A stretch of DNA of 12,327 bases from Ornithomonoglobus_A sp045537455 (GTDB lineage: Bacteria > Bacillota > Clostridia > UBA1381): assembly GCA_045537455.1 (NCBI GenBank), contig JAZSPM010000126.1, positions 1 through 12,327 of the forward strand. Direction: 5' to 3'. Shown piece after piece: positions 6,223-12,327 of the stretch. Below the pieces are notes generated by a model. It did no database searches and was not told where the DNA came from. It worked only from the letters and a program-made list of their open reading frames with translations. Made by a program: the position numbers and the translations under genes. Each line of letters opens with the position of its first letter. Within the stretch, counting starts at the first letter, position 1.

Positions 6223-6693
6223 ATGGCAGAAAAAGAGTATATATTAACAGCCGAAGGAAAGGCTGAGTTAGAGGAAAAATTAGACAGATTAAAGAACGTA
6301 ACAAGAAAAGAGGTTTCAGAAAAGATTAAGGAAGCACGTTCCTTCGGAGACCTTTCTGAAAACGCTGAGTATGACGAAGCAAAGAATGAGCAGGCTGAGG
6401 TTGAGGCTGAAATCAGCAAGCTTGAAGAAATGCTGAAATATGCAAGAGTCGTTGATGAGGACGACATGAGTGCAGATACAGTTACAATCGGTAAAAAGGT
6501 AACTATCGAAATGATGGGCGAGACTGTTCAGTATACAATAGTAGGCAGCTCAGAGGCTGACCCATACAAGAACAAGCTTTCATTCGAGTCGCCGGTAGGT
6601 GCGGCAATCATCAACCATTCAACAGGCGAGACTGTTCAGGCAGTTACACCGGCAGGTACATTAGACATAAAAATAATTGAGATAGAAAGATAA
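6223..6693 (+). CDS. greA: Transcription elongation factor GreA
   Basis: The 156-residue product is full length for GreA, which inserts its coiled coil into the RNA polymerase secondary channel and stimulates cleavage of backtracked RNA, rescuing stalled complexes. The N-terminal antiparallel coiled coil covers about residues 1-75, with the acidic tip signature FGDLSENAEYDEAK at 41-54; Asp43 and Glu46 correspond to the residues that help hold catalytic magnesium. The C-terminal FKBP-like domain (about 85-156) ends with the usual SPVGAAII and TPAGTLDIKI segments. I chose the ATG at 6223 because AAAGGAG (6208-6214) lies 8 bases before it; an in-frame TTG at 6205 lies upstream of that site. It is the middle gene of the operon, 4 bases before sulP. 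Confidence 0.97.
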   Translation: MAEKEYILTAEGKAELEEKLDRLKNVTRKEVSEKIKEARSFGDLSENAEYDEAKNEQAEVEAEISKLEEMLKYARVVDEDDMSADTVTIGKKVTIEMMGETVQYTIVGSSEADPYKNKLSFESPVGAAIINHSTGETVQAVTPAGTLDIKIIEIER

Positions 6694-6697
6694 CATC

Positions 6698-8356
6698 ATG
6701 AGCAAATTCTACTTAAAGCCAAAATTATTTTCAGTAATAAAATCATATACAAAGGAACAGTGTGTAAAGGATATAATTGCAGGAATTATCGTTGCGATTA
6801 TAGCCTTGCCGCTGTCAATCGCACTTGCGTTGGCTTCGGGAGTGGAGCCGGCGTGCGGAGTATATACTGCAATCGCTGCCGGATTTGTCGTTTCGTTTTT
6901 GGGCGGCAGCCGTGTTCAGATTGCAGGCCCTACGGCGGCATTTGCTACGATTGTAGCGGGAATTGTCGCAACACAGGGCATGGACGGACTGTTCCTTGCA
7001 ACGATTATTGCCGGAATTTTGCTTATACTGATGGGTGTTTTCAAGCTCGGAGCATTGATTAAATTCATTCCGTATACCATCACAACAGGCTTTACGGCAG
7101 GTATTGCAGTAACAATCCTTGTCGGACAGATTAAGGACTTTCTTGGTCTTACATATGCAGAGGGCGTAAAGCCGATTGAAACTCTTGAAAAAATTATGGC
7201 AAACGTTGAGGCGATGTCAACCTTCCATTGGGAGGCGTTGCTTGTTGGTGCGGTTTGTCTTGCAATTCTGATAATTTATCCGAAATTTGAAAAGCGTGTA
7301 CCTCCGTCACTTATTGCTGTAATTGTAGGTGCGGTCATGGTAAAATGTATACCTGGGCTTGACGACGGTGTTTTCACAATCGGAGAGCTGTATACAATCC
7401 CTACGGGACTTCCTAAGCTTGACTTTTCGGGTATGGATTTCAGCTTTGCAAAAATTGCAGACGTATTCCCTGACGCTGTAACGATTGCGATTCTTGCGGC
7501 TATTGAGTCGCTGTTATCGTGTGTTGTTGCAGACAGTATGGTAAATTCACGTCATAACTCAAACATGGAGCTTGTGGCTCAGGGAGCAGGTAATATTGCA
7601 TCGGTTCTGTTTGGCGGAATTCCGGCAACAGGTGCAATCGCAAGAACTGCTGCAAATGCAAAGAACGGAGGAAGAACTCCGATTGCAGGTATGGTTCATG
7701 CAGTGGTATTGTTGCTTGTACTGCTGTTCCTGATGCCGTATGCAGGGCTTATCCCGATGCCGGCAATCGCAGCAATTTTGTTTATGGTTGCATATAACAT
7801 GAGTGAGTGGAGAAAGTTTGTTTCGACAATCAAATCAGCACCAAAGAGCGATACTATCGTTATGGTTGTTACATTCGTGCTTACGGTTGTATTTGATTTG
7901 GTAATAGCTATTGAAGTGGGCATGATTCTTGCGGCTATGCTGTTTATGAAGCGTATGAGCGAGGAAACCTCGGTAACCGGCTGGAAGTATGTTGATGCAG
8001 AAAACGATGAGGACAGCATTGATTTAAAGGTTGTTCCAAAGAATGTACGTGTTTATGAAATAAGCGGCCCACTATTCTTCGGTGCGGCAGATAAAATTCT
8101 TGATATAAAATTCAAGGACTACACACGTTGCCTTGTTCTCAGAATGAGAGCCGTTCCTGCATTGGATGCAACGGCTATGAATTCGCTTGAGGCATTGCGT
8201 AAAAAATGCGAAGCAAAGGGAATTTCACTTGTGCTTTCGCACGTAAATCCTCAGCCGATGGAGGCTATGAAAAAATCAGGCTTCTATGAAGCTGTAGGCG
8301 AAGACCGCTTCTGTGCTCACATTGATGAAGCACTTGAATTGGCGGCAAAGATTTGA
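6698..8356 (+). CDS. SulP/SLC26-family anion transporter with C-terminal STAS domain
   Basis: The 552-residue protein is an integral membrane transporter with 12-14 predicted membrane spans in about residues 20-418, built as an inverted repeat. Family signatures include QIAGPTAAFATI (74-85) near the anion site and GGIPATGAIARTAANAKNGG (306-325). A cytoplasmic STAS domain occupies about 448-552, with the conserved PALDATAMNSLE segment (487-498) that packs against the membrane domain and in related proteins is a control site. Members carry sulfate, bicarbonate or C4-dicarboxylates; the substrate cannot be decided here. The start is 4 bases after greA with only a weak ribosome binding site, so translation is probably coupled. 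It is last in the operon and followed by a strong terminator. Confidence 0.93.
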   Translation: MSKFYLKPKLFSVIKSYTKEQCVKDIIAGIIVAIIALPLSIALALASGVEPACGVYTAIAAGFVVSFLGGSRVQIAGPTAAFATIVAGIVATQGMDGLFLATIIAGILLILMGVFKLGALIKFIPYTITTGFTAGIAVTILVGQIKDFLGLTYAEGVKPIETLEKIMANVEAMSTFHWEALLVGAVCLAILIIYPKFEKRVPPSLIAVIVGAVMVKCIPGLDDGVFTIGELYTIPTGLPKLDFSGMDFSFAKIADVFPDAVTIAILAAIESLLSCVVADSMVNSRHNSNMELVAQGAGNIASVLFGGIPATGAIARTAANAKNGGRTPIAGMVHAVVLLLVLLFLMPYAGLIPMPAIAAILFMVAYNMSEWRKFVSTIKSAPKSDTIVMVVTFVLTVVFDLVIAIEVGMILAAMLFMKRMSEETSVTGWKYVDAENDEDSIDLKVVPKNVRVYEISGPLFFGAADKILDIKFKDYTRCLVLRMRAVPALDATAMNSLEALRKKCEAKGISLVLSHVNPQPMEAMKKSGFYEAVGEDRFCAHIDEALELAAKI

Positions 8357-8370
8357 AAAACCTGATATTG

Positions 8371-8404
8371 AAAAACCGAAACGGAATTTACGTTTCGGTT
8401 TTTT
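8371..8404 (+). terminator. Rho-independent terminator of the SGNH-greA-sulP operon
   Basis: CCGAAACG (8376-8383) pairs with CGTTTCGG (8391-8398) around a 7-base loop. An A-run precedes the stem and six T follow, which extends the stem and supplies the U-tract. It starts 14 bases after the sulP stop codon. Confidence 0.93.
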
Positions 8405-8440
8405 GTATAAAAATTTCTTTTTAAATTCACAATTTATATA

Positions 8441-8469
8441 TTTACAAATCCGAAAAAATATAGTATACT
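8441..8469 (+). promoter_or_regulatory. Promoter of the phosphodiesterase-cdaA-cdaR operon
   Basis: TTTACA (8441-8446) and TATACT (8464-8469) are separated by 17 bases, with five of six matches to each consensus hexamer, in an AT-rich stretch between the preceding terminator and the next gene. The expected start near 8476 leaves a leader of about 23 bases carrying the ribosome binding site. Confidence 0.75.
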
Positions 8470-8498
8470 AAAAGGAGTAACAAAAAGGAGAAAGAATA

Positions 8499-9404
8499 TT
8501 GAGAAAAAAATTGTGGATACTGATGGTGATTATCTTTGTTGCAGCTATAGCGGATAAGCTGCTGTCACCTCAGACCATTGTAGATAAATCGCTTTTGGTA
8601 GATAGCAGTGCATTGCAGACAATGCCGCCGGATAAGCTTAATATAAATATAAGTACAGAACCGATTTTTAATGAATATCAGACAGACAGGTTTGTGGCAC
8701 ACAGAGGCTTTTCAGACCATGCACCGGAAAATTCCATGCCCGCATTTGAGCTTGCCGGCAAGGGCGGCTTCTGGGGAATTGAAACTGATATTATAGAAAC
8801 GCTTGACGGCGTGTTCATGTGTATGCATGATGATGAGCTTGACAGAACCACAACGGGAACGGGACTGACGTGGGAGCATACGTATTCGGAGCTTATGGAA
8901 TACAATATAGATTTCGGGAACGATATACAGGATTACCCTGATTTAAAAATTCCGACTCTTATTGAATTTCTTAACACCTGCGTAATTTATAACTGTGTAC
9001 CGCTGATTGAAATAAAGCATATAACAGACCATGAAAGCCTTTTAAAGACCATAGAAGAAAGCGGCTTAAAGGACAGATGCATAGTAAGCGGCGGAATAGA
9101 GGATTTGAAGAAATTCCGTGAATTTAATACAACAATACCGCTTATGGTGGTGGGGTACTCCAATAAGCCGTATACGTTTTATACCGAGCTTATCGGACAG
9201 CTTCCCGAAAACTCAGGAATACTGTACGACAGGAATGTTGTTGACAAAGCGGTAGTTGATGAGCTTCATGCAAAGGGACTGTTAATCGGCGTGTGGACGC
9301 TGGATACCGGTGAGGAAGCGGAAAAATATAAAAGCTTTGGAGTGGATTTTGTAGTAACAAATCACATTCCGGGTCTTGACCATATGATAAATACAAGCGA
9401 ATAA
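8499..9404 (+). CDS. Membrane-anchored glycerophosphodiester phosphodiesterase
   Basis: The 301-residue protein starts with a positively charged, hydrophobic segment (residues 2-18) that should be an uncleaved anchor or signal, putting the enzyme outside the cell. The catalytic domain is a GDPD TIM barrel: His68-Arg69 (AHRG), Glu77 (PENS), Glu95 and Asp97 (IETDI), His110 (MHDDELDRTT) and metal ligand Glu171 (LIEIK). His68 and His110 are the general acid/base pair. The family hydrolyses glycerophosphodiesters, or related lipid or teichoic-acid head groups, to glycerol-3-phosphate. The start is TTG, chosen because AAAGGAG (8484-8490) lies 8 bases before it and it gives a proper N-terminal anchor. 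The gene is 13 bases before cdaA, so the two are co-transcribed. Substrate uncertain; family firm. Confidence 0.92.
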   Translation: MRKKLWILMVIIFVAAIADKLLSPQTIVDKSLLVDSSALQTMPPDKLNINISTEPIFNEYQTDRFVAHRGFSDHAPENSMPAFELAGKGGFWGIETDIIETLDGVFMCMHDDELDRTTTGTGLTWEHTYSELMEYNIDFGNDIQDYPDLKIPTLIEFLNTCVIYNCVPLIEIKHITDHESLLKTIEESGLKDRCIVSGGIEDLKKFREFNTTIPLMVVGYSNKPYTFYTELIGQLPENSGILYDRNVVDKAVVDELHAKGLLIGVWTLDTGEEAEKYKSFGVDFVVTNHIPGLDHMINTSE

Positions 9405-9417
9405 AGGGGGAGTGTTT

Positions 9418-10257
9418 ATGCAGTCATTTTTTTCTGAATTTTTAAAGTATGTCCGTATTTTAAGAATAAATGATATTATAGATATTTTTATTGTTGCGGT
9501 CATTGTTTACTATCTTATAAAAATTGTAAGAGAAACAAGAGCTATGCAGCTTGTAAAAGGTCTGATAGTTTTCATGATAATGTTTGTGCTGAGTAATGCA
9601 CTCAGACTTACTGCACTGAATTATATTTTGGGAACGACACTTCAGTTCGGAGTATTTGCATTGATTGTTATTTTTCAGCCGGAGCTTAGAAATATTCTTG
9701 AACGCCTCGGACGTGTAAAGGTGAATAATATTATTAATCTTAATCAGAATAATGACCCCGAACAGCGTCTTGAATCGGCTATTTCAGCAGTTACCGAGGC
9801 GGCTGTGCATATGTCAGCTTCACGAATCGGAGCACTTATGGTTTTTGAATGTGAAACACGTCTTGGTGAATACATATCAACGGGAACACTCCTGAATGCA
9901 AAAACATCATCGCATCTTCTTGAAAATATTTTCGTGCCAAACACTCCGCTTCATGACGGAGCTGTAATAATGCGTGGTGACAAAATCCTGACGGCGGGAT
10001 GTCTTTTGCCTCTTACGGCAAGCACGAATCTGTCAAAGGAGCTTGGCACACGTCACAGGGCTGCAATAGGGCTTTCCGAGGTAACAGATGCGGTAATTAT
10101 TGTCGTGAGTGAAGAAACAGGAAAAATATCTATTGCACGCAACGGTTCACTTACAAGAAATCTGACTGAAGAATCATTGAAAAAAGCATTGACAAAAATC
10201 CTTAGCAAGAATCAGCAGTCATCTGAGCAAAGGATAGAATTCCGGAGGTCAAAATGA
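9418..10257 (+). CDS. cdaA: Diadenylate cyclase CdaA (c-di-AMP synthase)
   Basis: The 279-residue membrane protein makes c-di-AMP from two ATP; this messenger controls potassium and osmolyte balance and cell-wall integrity in Firmicutes. Three membrane helices lie within about residues 20-87, followed by the family linker FQPELRNILERLGR (86-99). The DAC domain carries the ATP-binding motifs LHDGAVI (178-184; Asp180-Gly181-Ala182) and GTRHRAAIGLSE (210-221). Length and layout match CdaA (YbbP/DacA). A GTG at 9412 is also in frame, but AGGGGG at 9405-9410 is 7 bases from the ATG at 9418, so I use the ATG. The stop overlaps the cdaR start (ATGA), which indicates coupled translation. Confidence 0.96.
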   Translation: MQSFFSEFLKYVRILRINDIIDIFIVAVIVYYLIKIVRETRAMQLVKGLIVFMIMFVLSNALRLTALNYILGTTLQFGVFALIVIFQPELRNILERLGRVKVNNIINLNQNNDPEQRLESAISAVTEAAVHMSASRIGALMVFECETRLGEYISTGTLLNAKTSSHLLENIFVPNTPLHDGAVIMRGDKILTAGCLLPLTASTNLSKELGTRHRAAIGLSEVTDAVIIVVSEETGKISIARNGSLTRNLTEESLKKALTKILSKNQQSSEQRIEFRRSK

Positions 10258-11456
10258 AGCGTTTATTAGATTTTATTAACCCAAACAGAGGCGAGGACAA
10301 TAACAGACAAAAGCTAAAGACTGTGCTTCTTTCACTGTTTTTTGCTATTTCAATATGGCTTGTGGTTGTGTATATATATGACCCAAGTATAAAAATTACG
10401 CTTAAAAATGTGGATGTCCGCTTTACGGGCGAGATGGAGCTTCGTGAAAAAGGTCTTGTCATTACGGGCAAGGATAAGCTCCCGTCAATGGCTGTATCGG
10501 TAAGCGGAAAAAGAAGTGACCTGATTGACTATATGGATAATGTATATATCAACATTAATCTTGATAATATCGACGAGGTCGGTGAATATGAATTAAGAAC
10601 ATCTGTTGATTTGCCTGCATCAAGGCTCAGCATGGAACGCAACTACATATCAAAGGTAAAGCTGAAGGCAGAGCTGATGACATCGAAGGATGTTCAGATT
10701 ATCACAAAGCAGACAGGCTCAAACAAGAGCTTTCTTATAGAGTCGGAAATAGAAAATGATTATATAAGAGTGTCGGGTGCGGAAAGTGAGATTGAAAAAA
10801 TTGCTTACGGAGTTGCTGTTGTAGATGTTTCAGTAATTGAAACAGAATCGGAAAACAGCTTCCCGTATATGCTTTATGATTCAAACAATAATCAGATAAC
10901 AGGCATTTCTACCATAGAAGCAGAAAGTGCGGTAGTGCGTGTTAAGAATACTCCGTATTTTAAAACTGCTCTTCCGTTGGTTCCTGTACTCAGCCCTGAG
11001 CTTGGTAATAATATAATGATAAATTATGCCAAGACTTCGGTTTCTCCGGCGAGTGTAGAAGTAGGAATAAACGACAGCTTCAAGGGAGAAGGTATAGCTG
11101 TTAATGTGGATAAGCTTACGGACGATGAAACAGAATTTTATCTTGTCGGTGCAGAAGGACTGTATATCCCTCAAGACAGAATAACGGCAAAAGTAAAGCC
11201 TGTTATAATAGGAAAGCAAACAAAGGTTATGAGACTTCCTGTTACGGCACAGAATATTCCTGAAAATACAACAGCGGATTTTATTCAGGAAATAGAAATA
11301 ACGGTAGAGTGTGCAGAAGGTACAACATCAGGAGACCTGACAGCACAGATAGATTTGTCGGGACTTGAAAAGGGAACGCACAGGGTTCCTGTTAAAATAA
11401 CCGGCAACGGTCTGGCATCTGCCAAAGCCGTCGAGATTGATGTAACTGTAAAATAA
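10254..11456 (+). CDS. cdaR: CdaR, YbbR-repeat regulator of CdaA
   Basis: The 400-residue protein has a short cytoplasmic N terminus, one membrane helix (about residues 22-41) and an extracellular region of about four YbbR repeats (roughly 45-140, 142-231, 235-316 and 322-400). A clear example of the repeat pattern is IRVSGAESEIEKIAYGVAVV (171-190). In known systems CdaR binds CdaA through the membrane and alters its activity. GGAGG at 10244-10248 lies 5 bases before the ATG, which overlaps the cdaA stop by 4 bases. It is somewhat shorter than the B. subtilis protein. The operon stops here: glmM, usually the next gene, is replaced by a terminator and convergent genes. Confidence 0.92.
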   Translation: MKRLLDFINPNRGEDNNRQKLKTVLLSLFFAISIWLVVVYIYDPSIKITLKNVDVRFTGEMELREKGLVITGKDKLPSMAVSVSGKRSDLIDYMDNVYININLDNIDEVGEYELRTSVDLPASRLSMERNYISKVKLKAELMTSKDVQIITKQTGSNKSFLIESEIENDYIRVSGAESEIEKIAYGVAVVDVSVIETESENSFPYMLYDSNNNQITGISTIEAESAVVRVKNTPYFKTALPLVPVLSPELGNNIMINYAKTSVSPASVEVGINDSFKGEGIAVNVDKLTDDETEFYLVGAEGLYIPQDRITAKVKPVIIGKQTKVMRLPVTAQNIPENTTADFIQEIEITVECAEGTTSGDLTAQIDLSGLEKGTHRVPVKITGNGLASAKAVEIDVTVK

Positions 11457-11470
11457 AAAATTTAAAATAA

Positions 11471-11504
11471 AGAAGCTTTCTCAAAATATTTTGAGGAAGC
11501 TTCT
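11471..11504. terminator. Shared bidirectional terminator between cdaR and the HPr gene
   Basis: A 16-bp stem (11471-11486 with 11489-11504, one T-G wobble, tight turn at TA) lies between the convergent genes. On the minus strand it is followed by TTATTTTAAATTTTTT, which makes a good terminator for the HPr gene. On the plus strand a weaker CTGTGTTTT follows, and that stretch already runs into the HPr stop region. Confidence 0.85.
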
Positions 11505-11511
11505 CTGTGTT

Positions 11512-11769
11512 TTATAGATTTGTTTCAAAAAAACTTTTTATTGATGATATGGCCTCGGCTTCATCTGCACCCTCTATTGTTACGGTTATTTTGTTTCCGC
11601 ATTTGATTCCAAGCCCCATTACTGAAAACAGTCTTTTTGCGTCACCTGTTTTTTCATTGAATGAAAGCTTGATGTCCGATGCATATTTTGATGCTTCTCT
11701 TACGAGCAAGCCGGCAGGTCTTGCGTGGATTCCCTGTGCGTCTGTTATTGTATATTCAAAGCTTTGCAT
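11512..11769 (-). CDS. HPr-family phosphocarrier lacking the Ser46 regulatory site
   Basis: The 85-residue cytoplasmic protein has the HPr active-site segment GIHARPAG with His15, the residue phosphorylated by enzyme I in the phosphotransferase system. The second signature, normally KSIMGVMSLG with Ser46 as the target of HPr kinase, reads KRLFSVMGLG at 45-54: position 46 is Arg and a Ser is at 49. It should therefore accept phosphate on His15 but not undergo the Ser46 phosphorylation that drives CcpA-dependent catabolite control. It is the mirror image of Crh, which keeps Ser46 and lacks His15. AAGGAG (11783-11778) lies 8 bases before the ATG. It follows the 100-residue membrane protein gene by 20 bases, so the two are probably co-transcribed; no enzyme I or EII gene is in the window. 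Confidence 0.93.
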   Translation of the reverse strand: MQSFEYTITDAQGIHARPAGLLVREASKYASDIKLSFNEKTGDAKRLFSVMGLGIKCGNKITVTIEGADEAEAISSIKSFFETNL

Positions 11770-11789
11770 AAATTTGTCTCCTTTTAAAT

Positions 11790-12092
11790 TTAATCGGCTT
11801 CTTTATTATGTACGTTTCCTGTTAAAATATGTACACCGTAAAATTCATTCTGCAGAATTTTAAGGATTTTTTTCATTTCGGGATTTTCCGAGCGGTTAAA
11901 AACATAAATGGTGTGCTGCGGATACTTGCGTATGCTGCGTCGGATTGTTTGTTCAATAGTATCGGGATTTTTTGCGTTTATAATAATAAAAGGAGAACTT
12001 TTGTTGGTGTAGGTTTTCATTCCTGACTTGAAAAGTGAAATTCCTATTGCAATAAGAAGGAAAATTATAAGAGCGAGAATAATTTCATACAC
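11790..12092 (-). CDS. Small membrane-anchored protein of unknown function
   Basis: I do not recognise a named family. The 100-residue product has an N-terminal hydrophobic helix (about residues 3-21), a short basic linker (KSGMKTYTNK), then a soluble part with an alternating pattern: strand FIIINA (35-40), helix around DTIEQTIRRSIRKY (44-57), strand TIYVFN (61-66), helix PEMKKILKILQNEF (71-84), strand GVHIL (86-90). This suggests a small beta-alpha-beta domain in the cytoplasm. The start is GTG at 12092, supported by GGAGGT (12104-12099) 6 bases upstream; an ATG four bases further in is out of frame. It is 20 bases upstream of the HPr gene and probably shares its transcript. No clear minus-strand promoter was found in the AT-rich region to its right. 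Confidence 0.75.
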   Translation of the reverse strand: MYEIILALIIFLLIAIGISLFKSGMKTYTNKSSPFIIINAKNPDTIEQTIRRSIRKYPQHTIYVFNRSENPEMKKILKILQNEFYGVHILTGNVHNKEAD

Positions 12093-12280
12093 ATTAACAC
12101 CTCCGTGTTTTAAAATATTTATTTTATATTATGAAAAATAAAACAAATATGTGAGAGTGAAAAGGTATAAAATAAATAGACATAGTCAACAAAATAGTGC
12201 AAAATGCAAAGAAGGGACAATAAAAGGTTAGGGAGGTAGTAGATAAAGTAACCAAAACGAAAAAAGATTGTAAAAAAAGA

Positions 12281-12309
12281 TTGACAAAAGGGGAAGTGTG
12301 TGGTATACT
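12281..12309 (+). promoter_or_regulatory. Near-consensus promoter at right edge
   Basis: TTGACA (12281-12286) and TATACT (12304-12309) are separated by 17 bases and preceded by A-tracts (12261-12279) that could act as an UP element. Transcription would start near 12316 and leave the window, so the gene served is unseen. The strength would suit a stable RNA or a highly expressed gene, but that is a guess. Confidence 0.7.
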
Positions 12310-12327
12310 AAGTAAGCTTTCTCAGTG

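Noticed and set aside
12226..12253. GGTTA...TAACC inverted repeat and GGGAGGT ribosome-binding-like site
   Set aside because: The arms are only 5 bp with a long loop, and no start codon with an open frame follows the GGGAGGT at 12231-12237.
11473..12324. AAGCTTTCTCA at 11473-11483 and 12314-12324 as ends of a mobile element
   Set aside because: The copies are in the same orientation, one is half of a terminator stem, and the enclosed genes are an HPr and a small membrane protein with no transposase.
1..12327. tRNA, rRNA, CRISPR array, prophage or toxin-antitoxin system
   Set aside because: No cloverleaf, rRNA-like or regularly spaced repeat sequence was seen, and no integrase, transposase or toxin family is encoded. 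The single Xre protein has no recognisable toxin partner.

Overview
The window looks like a chromosomal segment of a low-to-moderate GC Gram-positive anaerobe of class Clostridia, probably a gut Oscillospiraceae/Ruminococcaceae-type organism. This rests on strong AGGAGG-type ribosome binding sites, near-consensus sigma-A promoters with 17-base spacers, one TTG and one GTG start, and gene families typical of Firmicutes (CdaA-CdaR, HPr, GreA, YbbR repeats). The species assignment is inference; there is no rRNA or other marker gene here.

Layout. (1) Bases 1-912 hold an AT-rich islet: a promoter and hairpin at the left edge, a C-terminally truncated NeuD-type sugar acyltransferase (minus strand), and a divergent 67-residue Xre-type regulator. 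A 25-bp palindrome lies across the acyltransferase promoter. A 12-bp direct repeat occurs where NeuD similarity fades (141-152) and again at the other side (901-912). (2) Bases 867-3679 (minus) are a two-gene transcription unit: alpha-phosphoglucomutase followed 2 bases later by an aldo/keto reductase. It has a clear promoter upstream and a rho-independent terminator whose U-tract runs into the end of the regulator gene. (3) Bases 3714-4739 (minus) encode a galactokinase-family protein in which all signature motifs appear lost. (4) Bases 4857-8404 (plus) form an operon from a perfect consensus promoter: an SGNH/GDSL hydrolase, transcription elongation factor GreA and a SulP/SLC26-type anion transporter, closed by a terminator. 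(5) Bases 8441-11504 (plus) form an operon with its own promoter: membrane-anchored glycerophosphodiester phosphodiesterase, CdaA (c-di-AMP synthase) and CdaR (its YbbR-repeat regulator). The usual third gene glmM does not follow. The unit ends at a long hairpin shared with convergent genes. (6) Bases 11512-12092 (minus) encode a membrane-anchored 100-residue protein of unknown function and then an HPr-like phosphocarrier that keeps His15 but has Arg in place of regulatory Ser46. (7) The right edge carries another near-consensus promoter firing out of the window; 12093-12280 otherwise shows no gene.

Function. Most of the window is housekeeping: sugar-phosphate interconversion, transcript elongation, anion transport, c-di-AMP synthesis and carbon-control signalling. 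I see no complete, obviously new multi-gene system. The points most worth a second look are the repeat-flanked NeuD/Xre islet and its operator, the galactokinase-like probable pseudokinase beside phosphoglucomutase, the Ser46-less HPr paired with a small membrane protein, and the cdaA-cdaR operon that has a phosphodiesterase in front and no glmM behind. No stretch longer than 300 bases lacks a gene.
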